DNA from: Streptomyces sp. A1136
GTDB lineage: Bacteria; Actinomycetota; Actinomycetes; Streptomycetales; Streptomycetaceae
NCBI RefSeq assembly: GCF_004795055.1
Contig: NZ_SSBJ01000005.1
Span: 1 to 64,000 of the forward strand
DNA: 64,000 bases
Reading direction: 5' to 3'
In this document: positions 43,327 to 51,599 of the stretch, in pieces
How positions within the stretch are numbered: the stretch's first letter is position 1
How the letters are laid out: every line of letters begins with the position of its first letter
Notes under the pieces: generated by a model
Told to the model about the DNA's origin: nothing
Databases searched by the model: none
What the model saw: only the letters and a program-made list of their open reading frames with translations
Position numbers and translations under genes: made by a program

Positions 43327-44013
43327 ATGCCCCCAAAGGGTAAGCACCGTCGGCCGAAGCAGCACCCGATCGCCCGCAAGCTGGCCATGGCCGGCACGGG
43401 CGGAGCGGCACTCGCCCTCCCGCTGGTCAGCGCGACCACGGCCGGTGCGGCCGAGACGACCGTCGCTCCCACCACGTACTCCGTGGTCGCCGGTGACACC
43501 CTTTCGCAGATCGCCGCCGAGCACTCGGTGGCAGGCGGCTGGCAGCAGCTGTACCAGGCGAACAAGACCGTCGTCGGCGCCAATCCCTCGATCATCCGGC
43601 CGGGCATCAAGCTGACCCTCGCAGCGGCGCCGAAGACGGCGAAGACCACGGCGACGGCGGTACAGGCCGTGGCGCGGCCCGCCACCTCCTACGCCAACAA
43701 TCTCGACGGCTGGATCCGCCAGTCGCTGGACATCATGGCCCAGCACGGCATTCCCGGCAGCTACAACGGAATTCTGCGCAATGTGATGCGCGAGTCCTCG
43801 GGTAATCCCATGGCGATCAACAACTGGGACTCCAACGCCGCGGCGGGTATCCCTTCCAAGGGGCTGCTCCAGGTCATCGACCCGACCTTCCGCGCCTATC
43901 ACGTGCCCGGAACTCCGCTGAACTCCTACGACCCGGTCGCCAACATCACCGCCGCCTGCAATTACGCGGCCGCCCGTTACGGCTCGATCGACAACGTCAA
44001 CGGCCCGTACTAA
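43327..44013 (+). CDS. Secreted LysM and lytic-transglycosylase-like protein
   Basis: A 228-residue exported protein. Signal region KLAMAGTGGAALALPLVSA with cut near AGAAE, then one LysM domain (TTYSVVAGDTLSQIAAEHSV to IIRPGIKLTLA) binding peptidoglycan, an Ala/Thr linker, and a C-terminal transglycosylase/lysozyme-like domain with NVMRESSGNPMAINNWDSN, where Glu is the catalytic residue, and SKGLLQVIDPTFRAYH. It hydrolyses cell-wall glycan, in the same family as resuscitation and germination factors of Streptomyces. A 15-bp terminator follows. Confidence 0.92.
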   Translation: MPPKGKHRRPKQHPIARKLAMAGTGGAALALPLVSATTAGAAETTVAPTTYSVVAGDTLSQIAAEHSVAGGWQQLYQANKTVVGANPSIIRPGIKLTLAAAPKTAKTTATAVQAVARPATSYANNLDGWIRQSLDIMAQHGIPGSYNGILRNVMRESSGNPMAINNWDSNAAAGIPSKGLLQVIDPTFRAYHVPGTPLNSYDPVANITAACNYAAARYGSIDNVNGPY

Positions 44014-44025
44014 AGAGGCCCTTCA

Positions 44026-44063
44026 CCGCCCGGATACCCGATGTACGGGTATCCGGGCGGTTT
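44026..44063. terminator. Perfect 15-bp hairpin terminator
   Basis: CCGCCCGGATACCCG (44026-44040), loop ATGTA, exact complement 44046-44060, then TTT. It lies between the LysM gene and the convergent PNGase-like gene and can end both transcripts. Confidence 0.9.
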
Positions 44064-44067
44064 CGCG

Positions 44068-45747
44068 TCAGCAGCGGCGGCGGTCCTGGGTGAGGACGCC
44101 CTGCGCGGTGGCGACCGTACGGTCGTAGCAGCCGGCCGCCGACCCGGACAGTCGGTATCGCACGGTCGTGGTGCCCACGGCGTGCCGCTGCTCGCGCGGC
44201 ACGCCGGCCGTGTAACTCGCGTCCCCCGCGTACGTGTTCTCCAGACGCGACCAGCCCACCTGTCGGCCGCCGCGCAGGGTCGCGGTGTCGGCCCGGTCGC
44301 CCAGGGAGAGGACGGTGCGCAGGCGGTCTCCCGTGCCGACGGTGGTCCGGCCGTCCATCGTGTACGTGCGGCGCGTGGTGGTGACGGTCGCGTCGTGGGA
44401 CACGGTCTCCTCGTCGGTCCACTGCGCGGTGAGCGCGTCGAGGTTCTCGCCCTCGGTCCAGCGGTGGACGTCGGTGGTGCGCACGGTCCGGGTGACCGTG
44501 GTCGGGACGCGGCCGTGGGAGGTGTCGAGGTGTCCGGCGACGGTCAGGGTGTGGCCTCCCTCGGTGTCCAGGCGGTGCTCGCCGCCGGGGGTACCGGGCG
44601 TCCACTGGACGGAGTTGGCCGGATCGCCCTCCTCGTGCCGGGTGAGGGCGCCGGTCACCACCTCACGACCCCGGTCCTGCCACAGCAGCAGGTTCGCCGC
44701 GGTGCTCCAACCGCCCTGCCCGGTCGGGACGCCGGCCACGGACACCGCGATCCGGTGCGGGCGGCCGTCGTTGAGGAGCGCCGCGTACGGCGTGAGGTCG
44801 TAGCGCAGGGGTTGGACGTCGAAGGCGCGCGGGGCGGGGGTGACGTACCAGAGGAACGGGTTGGACCAGCCGCCGGTCCAGACGTTGGGAAACGGCGCGG
44901 CCAGTCCGGCGAGCCGGCCGTCGACCAGCACGCGGACCTCGCGGTAGGGGCCGTCCGTCGCCTTGCAGGAGTACGGGGCGGCGTCCGGCGTGGTCAGGTA
45001 CCAGAACTCCTCGCAGCCGCCGCCCGAACCGGTGGCGTACACCTCGGCGAGGAGCCGTTCGGTGTTGCGCGGGGTGGTCACCGAGGGGGTGTCGAGCGGA
45101 AGGACTCGGTCGGGGGTCTCGGCGGGCCGGGTGCGGCCTTCGGCGGCGTAGAAGGTCAGGGTGACCTTGACGTCGATGACGCCGGTGTAGGTGTCGTCGA
45201 CGACGTTGCCGATCAGCATCTCCACGGGTTGGGGGCGGCTGAGGATGTCCCGGTAGGGGGTGACGTCCTTCTCGACGGACCAGGTGATGCCCTCGGGTGA
45301 GGGTTCGGGGGTCGAGGTGCGCAGGATCTCGACTCCGCCGAGGGTGAGGTTGCCGAGGCGGTCGTACTGGCGGCCCTTGACCTCTCCGTCGAGCCGGAGC
45401 ACCACCTTCGCCCAGCCGTCGTGGCCGCAGCCGGTGGGGGGCGTGTAGCTGCCCTGGTACGGGGTGAAGTCACGGAACCGGGCCTCGGCCAGGGTCACTT
45501 GGCAGGACCGGGTCGCGGGCCGGGACACGGGCGGGGCGGCGGTGAGCGGGTCGTGCCAGTCGGTGCCGAACTCGGTCGGCGGGTCTCCCCCCGGCCGGGC
45601 CCCGCCGAGGGTGGCCGCGCCAGTGGCGGGGGCGGCCGTGGTGCCGGCGGTGGCCGTGGCGGACGCGCCGGCGGGTCCCGCGGCGGCCAAGGTGCCCGCG
45701 GCGAGCGCCAGCGCGCCGAGCACGCCCATGATCCTGTGTCGTCTCAT
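44068..45747 (-). CDS. Secreted PNGase-A-like peptide-N-glycosidase
   Basis: About 559 residues, exported (RIMGVLGALALAAGTLAAAG). The mature chain matches the peptide-N4-(N-acetyl-beta-glucosaminyl)asparagine amidase A family: VTLAEARFRDFTPYQGSYTPP, WAKVVLRLDGEVKGRQYDRL, GVEILRTSTPEPS and VWTGGWSNPFLWYVTPAPRA are recurring landmarks, with two jelly-roll-like parts. Members cut the amide bond of N-glycans on Asn; bacterial ones are exported and presumably act on glycoproteins of plants or fungi. Start ATG 45747 (MRRHRIMGVLG). Its 3' end faces the LysM gene terminator. Confidence 0.85.
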   Translation of the reverse strand: MRRHRIMGVLGALALAAGTLAAAGPAGASATATAGTTAAPATGAATLGGARPGGDPPTEFGTDWHDPLTAAPPVSRPATRSCQVTLAEARFRDFTPYQGSYTPPTGCGHDGWAKVVLRLDGEVKGRQYDRLGNLTLGGVEILRTSTPEPSPEGITWSVEKDVTPYRDILSRPQPVEMLIGNVVDDTYTGVIDVKVTLTFYAAEGRTRPAETPDRVLPLDTPSVTTPRNTERLLAEVYATGSGGGCEEFWYLTTPDAAPYSCKATDGPYREVRVLVDGRLAGLAAPFPNVWTGGWSNPFLWYVTPAPRAFDVQPLRYDLTPYAALLNDGRPHRIAVSVAGVPTGQGGWSTAANLLLWQDRGREVVTGALTRHEEGDPANSVQWTPGTPGGEHRLDTEGGHTLTVAGHLDTSHGRVPTTVTRTVRTTDVHRWTEGENLDALTAQWTDEETVSHDATVTTTRRTYTMDGRTTVGTGDRLRTVLSLGDRADTATLRGGRQVGWSRLENTYAGDASYTAGVPREQRHAVGTTTVRYRLSGSAAGCYDRTVATAQGVLTQDRRRC

Positions 45748-45838
45748 GGCCCCGCAGTGAAACCCGATCGACCCCGGGGGCACCAGGGCGTGCCGCGCGG
45801 CACTGGCCGGATATCACCCCCGGCCGGCCCCGGGTGGC

Positions 45839-46333
45839 TCAGGCGGCGGGCGAGCCGGCCGGGAGGACCGCCACCCCGTCGTCGTCGGCGTAGACGGTGT
45901 CCCCGGCGCGGAAGGTGACCTCGCCGAAGGTGACGGGCTCGTCGACCACGCCCGCGCCCGTCTTGCCGCTCTTGCGCGGGATCGTGCCCAGCGCCTTGAT
46001 GCCCAGGTCCAAGCCGCCGAGCGCGACGCTGTCGCGGACCGAGCCGTTGATGATCAGTCCGGCCCAACCGTTGCGCAGCGCCGCACCGGCGATGAGGTCG
46101 CCGACGAGCGCCGTCCGCGGGGAACCGCCCCCGTCGACCACCAACACGGCGCCCTCGCCCGGCGTGTTGACGAGCTCCCGCAACAGGGCGTTGTCCTCGT
46201 GGCAGGAGAGGGTGCGCACGGGTCCGGCGAACACCGCGCGGCCACCGATCCGGCGCAGCGGCGTCATGCAGAGGGCCAGGGCCTCTCCGTACCGGTCGTA
46301 CAGGTCGGCGGTGGGTATCGGCTGGACGGTCAT
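45839..46333 (-). CDS. RraA-family protein (HMG/oxaloacetate aldolase or RNase E regulator-like)
   Basis: A 164-residue RraA-fold protein: TADLYDRYGEAL, FAGPVRTLSCHEDNALLRE, VVDGGGSPRTALVGDLIA and NGWAGLIINGSVRDS (the Arg-Asp pair that binds substrate) are typical. Family members are metal-dependent aldolases for 4-hydroxy-4-methyl-2-oxoglutarate and oxaloacetate, or in enterobacteria RNase E inhibitors. The aldolase motif G-x20-R-D is kept here, so an aldolase is more likely; the annotation stays generic. Confidence 0.85.
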   Translation of the reverse strand: MTVQPIPTADLYDRYGEALALCMTPLRRIGGRAVFAGPVRTLSCHEDNALLRELVNTPGEGAVLVVDGGGSPRTALVGDLIAGAALRNGWAGLIINGSVRDSVALGGLDLGIKALGTIPRKSGKTGAGVVDEPVTFGEVTFRAGDTVYADDDGVAVLPAGSPAA

Positions 46334-46419
46334 CTCGCTCCGGCTCCTCGCTGCTCTGCGTCGGGGCTGCTGCCCGACGGGCGGTCGCGGGTCAGCCTAT
46401 GGGCCGGCCGGCGGCGCGG

Positions 46420-46686
46420 TCAGCGGCGGGAGTTGCCGAACAGGAGGCGGTAGCCGATCAGCAGGACGAGCGAGCCGGCGATCGCGGAGCCCCAGGTGGC
46501 GGCGTCGAAGAACTGGTTCTGGATGGGGCGGTCGAGGAACCTCGCCGAGAGCCACCCGCCGATGAAGGCCCCCGCGATGCCGATGAGGGTGGTTCCGATG
46601 AGTCCGCCCGGGTCCCGGCCGGGCAGCAGCAGTTTGGCTATGCCTCCGGCCAGCAGCCCCAGGATGATCCAACCGATGACGCCCAT
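46420..46686 (-). CDS. GlsB/YeaQ/YmgE-family stress membrane protein
   Basis: An 88-residue membrane protein (transglycosylase-associated family). Two or three spans: GVIGWIILGLLAGGIAKLLL, then IGTTLIGIAGAFIGGWL, and SAIAGSLVLLIGYRLLFG. Gly-rich packing such as PGRDPGGLIG is typical. It is induced under envelope or general stress in many bacteria; the exact function is not known. Gene stands alone between RraA and DMT genes. Confidence 0.88.
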   Translation of the reverse strand: MGVIGWIILGLLAGGIAKLLLPGRDPGGLIGTTLIGIAGAFIGGWLSARFLDRPIQNQFFDAATWGSAIAGSLVLLIGYRLLFGNSRR

Positions 46687-46803
46687 GCCCGCTCACTCCG
46701 CTTCGTTCGTTCGCCTACTCGGGGAAGAGGACGTCGGGCGGGCGGGATCGGTTCTCCGGCGGGCCGGCGAACGTGGCGGGGGCGGTGCGGACGGTGCGGC
46801 GGG

Positions 46804-47721
46804 TCAGACCGCCACCCGGCCCGCCGGGGTGACCGCCGGCGCGGAAACCTGCTCGGCCACCACCACCCGCCCCGCCGGCGCGGAAACCTGCTCGGCCACC
46901 CGGTCGCCGGGGCTTGTCCTGGTCAGCAGGAGCACCCCGCGGGCCGCGGCGAGGGCGCCCGCGCCGGCCAGCAGGACGCCGACGGCGCCGCCTTGGAGCC
47001 GCTCCCCCAACAGGACCATGCCGATGATGGCGGCGGCGAGCGGATTGGAGAGGTTGACCACCGCGAGCGGGGCGCCCAGGCCACCCCGATAGGCCCGCTG
47101 CGACAGGAGCATGCCGCCGACGGCGAAGACCACGACGAGCAACGCCACGGTGACCACCCGCGGGCTCAGCAGGGCCCCTCCCCTGCCTCCCGCCACCGCC
47201 ACGGTCTGGGTCAGCGCGGACGCGGCGGCGGAGGCCAGCCCCGACGCCGTGGCGTGCCGCAGCCCGGAGCGGACGTCGCCCCGCGTCAGCAGGGTGATCA
47301 CTACGGCGGTGGCGCCCGAGACGGCGAGGGCCTCGGCCAGGGTCAGGGTGTCCTCGGGGGCGGGCCCGGACGCGGGCAGCAGCAGCAGGCCGAGCCCGGC
47401 GACGGTGGCCAGGGTGCCCCGCCACTCGGTGGCCGCGACCCGGCGTCCCGCGCCGCGCGCCCCGAGCGGGACGGCCGCCACCAGGGTGAGGGCGCCCAGG
47501 GGCTGGACCAGGGTGAGCGGCCCGTACCGCAGGGCGGCCGCGTGCAGCAGCGCCGCGGTGGCGTTCAGCCCGGCCGACCACCACCAGGCACCGTTGCCGA
47601 GCAGCGCGGCGGCGCTGCGGGCGACGGCGCGGCGGGCGAGGCGTTCCTGGGCGACGGCCGCCGCCGCGTAGGCCACGGCGGAGGCCAGGCAGAGAGCGAC
47701 CGCGAGGGCGGTGGCGTTCAT
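46804..47721 (-). CDS. DMT-superfamily (EamA-like) transporter
   Basis: A 305-residue membrane protein with about ten spans, starting ALAVALCLASAVAYAAAAVA; the repeated EamA-like halves are seen in LVQPLGALTLVAAVPLGARG and VVNLSNPLAAAIIGMVLLGE. Transport substrate unknown. Its ATG overlaps the PAP2 stop (ATGA), so it is second gene of the PAP2 operon. The C-terminal tail is unusual: a 29-bp direct repeat in the DNA gives VAEQVSAPAGR twice. Confidence 0.82.
   Translation of the reverse strand: MNATALAVALCLASAVAYAAAAVAQERLARRAVARSAAALLGNGAWWWSAGLNATAALLHAAALRYGPLTLVQPLGALTLVAAVPLGARGAGRRVAATEWRGTLATVAGLGLLLLPASGPAPEDTLTLAEALAVSGATAVVITLLTRGDVRSGLRHATASGLASAAASALTQTVAVAGGRGGALLSPRVVTVALLVVVFAVGGMLLSQRAYRGGLGAPLAVVNLSNPLAAAIIGMVLLGERLQGGAVGVLLAGAGALAAARGVLLLTRTSPGDRVAEQVSAPAGRVVVAEQVSAPAVTPAGRVAV
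46833..46900. repeat. 29-bp direct repeat in DMT gene tail
   Basis: The same 29 bases occur at 46833-46861 and 46872-46900 with a 10-base spacer, encoding duplicated VAEQVSAPA segments in the cytosolic tail of the transporter. Confidence 0.9.
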
Positions 47722-48683
47722 CGCCCGCTCCCCGCGCCCGCGCCGACGGGCTCACTGGGGCGCGGCCCCGGCAGGACCGCGCCGTCGGGTGGCGCGGCGG
47801 GGGACCCGCCCACCGGTACCCCGGCGTCGGGGGAAGCGGCGTCCGGGGAAGCGGGCCCCGGAGGGGCGACCTCGGCCGACCCGGACCCGGCGGGCGCGGT
47901 GGCGGCGGGCGCGACGACCCGGGAGACGCCGGCGACCCGGGGCCCGCCCGCGACGGGGCGCGGGACGAGCAGCAGCGCGGCCCCGAGCAGCACGGCGGCC
48001 ACGATCGCGTCGAGCCAGTAGTGGTTGGCCGTGCCGACCACCACGAGCAGCGTCACCAGCGGGTGCGCCGACCACAGGTACCGCCACCGGGTCCGGGTGG
48101 CCGCGATCATGCCCAGGGCCAGCATCAGCGCCCACCCGAAGTGCAGCGAGGGCATCGCGGCGAACTGGTTGGCGAGGGTGTCGGTGGCGGGCGCGGCCCG
48201 GTAGACGGTGGGCCCGTAGACCTGGCCGGTGTCCACCAGTCCGGCCGCGTCGAGCATCCGCGGCGGTGCCAGGGGGAACGCGAGGTGGAGGGCGAGCGCG
48301 GCGCCGGTGAGGACCGCCAGCACGCGGCGGGTCCACAGGTAGTGGGCGGGGCGGCGGACGTACAGCCAGATCAGGAAGAGGGCGGTCGCGGGGAAGTGCA
48401 CGGCGGCGTAGTAGCCGTTCGCCGTCTGTATGAGGGCGTCGCCGTGCAACAGCAGCCGCTGTATCGCGCCCTCGCCGGGCAGGTGCAGCGCGCGTTCGGC
48501 GTCCCAGATCCGCGCGGCGTTGCGGAAGGCCTCGTCGGTGCGGCCGGTCGAGAGCATCCGGCCCGCCTTGTAGACGGTGAAGAGTCCCGCGACGAGCAGC
48601 AACTCGCGCAGGAGCCGGCGCCGCTCCCGCCCGCGTCCGGGTGGGTCGGTGGGGGGCTCCGCGGGGGTGGTTCGGGTGGTCAT
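47718..48683 (-). CDS. PAP2/inositol-phosphotransferase family membrane protein
   Basis: A 321-residue polytopic protein. An N-terminal span (LLLVAGLFTVYKAG) is followed by GYYAAVHFPATALFLIWLYV, the phosphatase signature AAMPSLHFGWALMLALGM (C2) and GTANHYWLDAIVAAVLLG (C3 His/Asp), typical of PAP2 and Aur1/inositolphosphotransferase relatives. It dephosphorylates or transfers a lipid-linked phosphate head group. The C-terminus is a Pro/Ala/Ser-rich tail of about 75 residues. ATG at 48683. It heads a two-gene operon divergent from tetR, with the palindrome array between them. Confidence 0.85.
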   Translation of the reverse strand: MTTRTTPAEPPTDPPGRGRERRRLLRELLLVAGLFTVYKAGRMLSTGRTDEAFRNAARIWDAERALHLPGEGAIQRLLLHGDALIQTANGYYAAVHFPATALFLIWLYVRRPAHYLWTRRVLAVLTGAALALHLAFPLAPPRMLDAAGLVDTGQVYGPTVYRAAPATDTLANQFAAMPSLHFGWALMLALGMIAATRTRWRYLWSAHPLVTLLVVVGTANHYWLDAIVAAVLLGAALLLVPRPVAGGPRVAGVSRVVAPAATAPAGSGSAEVAPPGPASPDAASPDAGVPVGGSPAAPPDGAVLPGPRPSEPVGAGAGSGR

Positions 48684-48744
48684 CCCACGGTCTCGCTTCC
48701 TCTTCTCGGCGGGCGGCCGGCCGGGACTCGCCCGGAGGTCGCCA

Positions 48745-48820
48745 CGCATCGACACGCCAGTGTATCGATACAAGAGCGTATCGATACGCAGGTGTACCGA
48801 TACGCTCGCGTAGTCGTACA
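48745..48820. promoter_or_regulatory. Five phased 12-bp palindromes, 16-bp period, between tetR and PAP2 genes
   Basis: Unit centres fall at 48750.5, 48766.5, 48782.5, 48798.5 and 48814.5. Units: CGCATCGACACG (48745-48756), TGTATCGATACA (48761-48772, perfect), CGTATCGATACG (48777-48788, perfect), TGTACCGATACG (48793-48804) and CGTAGTCGTACA (48809-48820, degenerate). All linkers are 4 bp. The array lies 39 bases before tetR and 61 bases before the PAP2 start, so a regulator, most simply the TetR protein, could coat it and repress both directions. The strict spacing is observed; the binding is inferred. Confidence 0.75.
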
Positions 48821-48859
48821 CTCGACATCCGGACCACGCCGCCGAGGAGGGCCGCACCC

Positions 48860-49471
48860 ATGACGCAGACAGCGCCGGCCTCAGCGCGCCGCTCCAAGAT
48901 CAGCCCGGAGCGGGTGCAGGAGTTCTACGACGCCGTCCTGGACCAGTTGCGCGAGAACGGCTACGAGGCCCTGACCATGGAGGGCATCGCGGCCCGCGCC
49001 TGCTGCGGCAAGTCCACGCTCTACCGGCAGTGGAAGACCAAGCCCCGGCTGGTGGCCGCCGCCCTCCGGGCGAACCGGCAGGGCACCCTGGCCGCCGTGG
49101 ACACCGGCACCCTCGCCGGTGACCTGCGCGAGGCGGCCCGGATCGCGGCGGGGACCTCCGGCCGCGACACCCGGCTGAGCCAGGCCCTCGGGCACGCGGT
49201 GCTCGACGACGAGGAGCTCCAGGCGGCGCTGCGCGAGGCGCTCGTCGAGCCCGAGCTGGCCGCGTTCGACGCGATGGTGGCGCGGGCGGTGGCGCGCGGC
49301 GAGATCGCCGCGGACCACACGGCGGTGGAGTTCCTGCCCGCGCAGCTGATGGGCGTCATGCGGATCAGGCCGGTGCTGGAGGGCCGGTACGCCGACGCCG
49401 ACTACCTGGTGCGCTTCGTGGACGCGGCCCTGCTGCCCGCGCTCGGCATCTCCCCGGACGCCACCCCTTAG
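48860..49471 (+). CDS. TetR-family regulator
   Basis: A 203-residue repressor. HTH near residues 35-58 (GYEALTMEGIAARACCGKS then TLYRQWKTKPRLVAAALRA) and a TetR_C-type ligand domain (AGTSGRDTRLSQALGHAVLD, PAQLMGVMRIRPVLEG). The two adjacent Cys in the HTH (ACCGKS) are unusual. Divergent from the PAP2/DMT operon over a 176-bp region with five palindromes; autoregulation and repression of that operon are likely. A hairpin follows 84 bases after the stop. Confidence 0.9.
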   Translation: MTQTAPASARRSKISPERVQEFYDAVLDQLRENGYEALTMEGIAARACCGKSTLYRQWKTKPRLVAAALRANRQGTLAAVDTGTLAGDLREAARIAAGTSGRDTRLSQALGHAVLDDEELQAALREALVEPELAAFDAMVARAVARGEIAADHTAVEFLPAQLMGVMRIRPVLEGRYADADYLVRFVDAALLPALGISPDATP

Positions 49472-49555
49472 ACCGGCGGGCCCCCGTCCCCGATGACCGG
49501 ACGGAGGCCTGCCCGCGCTGCCTCGTGGGGACGGCGGCAGCGCGCCACCCGGACC

Positions 49556-49592
49556 GGGCGGCGGTCACTCGCACGACGAGTGGCCGCCGCCC
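49556..49592. terminator. Hairpin between tetR and terD-like genes
   Basis: GGGCGGCGGTCACTCG (49556-49571), loop CACGA, near-perfect complement 49577-49592 (one G-T pair). It lies between convergent genes and may terminate both. Confidence 0.7.
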
Positions 49593-49616
49593 GATCTGAG
49601 CGGAGCGGCGCCCGCC

Positions 49617-50159
49617 TCAGGGCCGGGGCGCCGCCATCAGCCGGGTGTACTGCTCGGGATCGGCGTCGAAGCCGCGCGGCCGGGCGTCCAGGGACCAGCC
49701 GCCCGAGGCGTCCCGGAGGAATTCGGCGACCGTGGCGGCACTGAACCGTCCGACCTCGTCGAGGTCGGACACGGCCAGGTCGGTGTAGCCCTCGCGGATG
49801 CGCACCCCCTTCCCGGCCACCGCGGCGAAGGTCTTGGTACGGGCACCCTCGGGTCCGGGGTCCTGGATCACCACGCCCACGACCACCCGGCCCAGCTCGG
49901 GAGCCAACCGGTTCAGTTCGAGGGTCATCACCTCGTCGAAGCCGAGTCCCTGCCCCGTCTCGCTGTCCCGGTCCAGGGTGATCGTGCCGTCGGGGGCGCG
50001 GCTGCCGAAGTGCACGAGGTAGACGGGGTCCCCGTACAAGGCCGCCGCGCCGTACACGGCGGCGAGGATGTCCAGGTCGTGCGCCGGCGTCCCCGCCGGG
50101 CTTGGGTCCCAGCGCAGGGCCACCTCGACCTTGGCCAGGCTCTTGCGTACTCCGCTCAC
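49617..50159 (-). CDS. TerD-family protein
   Basis: A 180-residue TerD-domain protein starting at GTG. VEVALRWDPSPAGTPAHDLD and the Asp-rich calcium-binding turns are present as YGDPVYLVHFGSRAPDGTIT and DRDSETGQGLGFDEVMTLEL. The sequence continues VVVGVVIQDPGPEGARTKTF and SAATVAEFLRDASGGWSLDA. TerD proteins bind calcium and belong to stress or tellurite-associated clusters; many Streptomyces have stand-alone copies linked to growth and sporulation. No other ter gene is here. Confidence 0.9.
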   Translation of the reverse strand: MSGVRKSLAKVEVALRWDPSPAGTPAHDLDILAAVYGAAALYGDPVYLVHFGSRAPDGTITLDRDSETGQGLGFDEVMTLELNRLAPELGRVVVGVVIQDPGPEGARTKTFAAVAGKGVRIREGYTDLAVSDLDEVGRFSAATVAEFLRDASGGWSLDARPRGFDADPEQYTRLMAAPRP

Positions 50160-50587
50160 CGAACTCCCCCTCCGCTCACCGGATATGGCCCGACCATGCT
50201 GTCATGTGCCGGTGATCACGGCGGCGGAAACGTACGTTACCCGCCGAAGGGGCGCGAACTCCCCGTCGCCGCGACCATGAGGCATTTGGGACGAGCCGTC
50301 CGAATCGCTCGGTTATCCACCTGAATGCCCATTCACCCTTGCGTGCGCCGACCTTGACGGACCGCAGGATCTGCGGCCGAGCCGGATCGTTATCCTCAAA
50401 TTTCCCTCAGATCTAGTGACGCTGCACCCGTCACCTTCCTAGCTTCCTCATACACGTGCCCCTGCGGACCGTGTGGTTCCGCATGTGCCCGGCACTGCGT
50501 ACCGACCCCGTACTCCGTGTCGCACCCCGGCACCCCGTACGTCCCCCGCTCCCCGCGTGATCCGCGGACCCCAGGAAAGAGTGCAGC
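50160..50587. other. 428-bp gene-free stretch before the ABC binding protein
   Basis: No gene is supported. It contains a perfect palindrome CCGCAG-GAT-CTGCGG at 50362-50376 and the region around 50390-50440 is less GC-rich than the surroundings, as expected for a promoter of the binding-protein gene. A usable ribosome site (GGAAAGAG) precedes its ATG. I see no RNA gene. Confidence 0.45.
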
Positions 50588-51400
50588 ATGAAGGTTCCCA
50601 AGGCCGGTGCGGTCGCCGCAGTGATCGCCCTCGCCGCGACCGCCTCGGGGTGTGCGGGGGACGGCCCCAAGGAGCCGCTCTCGATCGGCATCAAGTTCGA
50701 CCAGCCCGGTGTCGGGATGCGCGAGGACGACGGCACCTTCACCGGGTTCGACGTCGACGTGGCCACGTACGTCGCGAAGGAACTCGGCTACAAGCCGAAC
50801 GAGATCGAGTTCAAGCAGGTCTACAGCTCCGACCGGGAGCTGCTGCTCCAGTACAACGAGGTCAAGTTCGTGGTCGCCAGCTACTCGATCAGCGACAAGC
50901 GCAAGGAGAAGGTCGACTTCGCCGGCCCCTACTTCGTCGCCCACCAGGACCTGCTCGTACGGTCCGACGACACGACGATCACCAAGGCCGAGGACCTCAA
51001 CACCAAGAGGCTGTGCGCGGTGACCGGCTCGACCTCCGCCGACAACGTGCGCAAGACCCTGGCCCCCAAGGCGAGCATCCTGGAGCTCGGAAGCTACTCG
51101 GACTGCGTCGTCGCCCTCCAGGACAACCAGGCCGACGCCATGACGACCGACAACTCCATCCTGGCCGGGTACGCGGCCAAGAAGGGCAACGAGGGCAAGT
51201 TCAAGCTGCTCGGACTGAACCTGAGCAACGAGAACTACGGCATCGGCATCAAGAAGGGCGACACCGCCCTCCAGCGCAAGATCAACACCGCGCTGTCGAA
51301 GATGGTCGCCGACGGTTCCTGGAACGCGGCGGTCAAGAAGAACTTCGGTCCTGCCAATTACAAGTACGAGCCGGCGCCGCAGGTGACCTCGGGCAACTGA
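50588..51400 (+). CDS. Glutamate-type ABC transporter substrate-binding lipoprotein
   Basis: A 270-residue solute-binding protein of family 3. Lipobox region AAVIALAATASGCAG places lipid on Cys22. The PBPb landmarks are GIKFDQPGVGMREDDGTFTG, FDVDVATYVAKELGYKP, ADNVRKTLAPKASILELGS and NENYGIGIKKGDTALQRKIN. These resemble GluB of the actinobacterial glutamate uptake system. The permease and ATPase genes are not adjacent, so it is an orphan binding protein that works with a transporter elsewhere. Confidence 0.88.
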   Translation: MKVPKAGAVAAVIALAATASGCAGDGPKEPLSIGIKFDQPGVGMREDDGTFTGFDVDVATYVAKELGYKPNEIEFKQVYSSDRELLLQYNEVKFVVASYSISDKRKEKVDFAGPYFVAHQDLLVRSDDTTITKAEDLNTKRLCAVTGSTSADNVRKTLAPKASILELGSYSDCVVALQDNQADAMTTDNSILAGYAAKKGNEGKFKLLGLNLSNENYGIGIKKGDTALQRKINTALSKMVADGSWNAAVKKNFGPANYKYEPAPQVTSGN

Positions 51401-51599
51401 CACCGTCCGGCTCCCGGCGCCCCGCGACCCGTCACCGACCGGGGCCGGGAGCCGGGAGCCGGGGGCCGGTGGTCGTGCTCCCTCCCGACACATGGTCTTC
51501 ATCTGTTGGATACATGACAATGTGAGCCTCGCTCTGCCACCTGACACCCCGCCAACTGCACCGGCGGGGACGGTGCGTGTGGAGAGGTACCCCCACGTC

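Noticed and set aside
48745..48820. CRISPR array
   Set aside because: The units are 12-bp palindromes with constant 4-bp linkers, not 25-40 bp repeats with variable spacers, and no cas gene is present.
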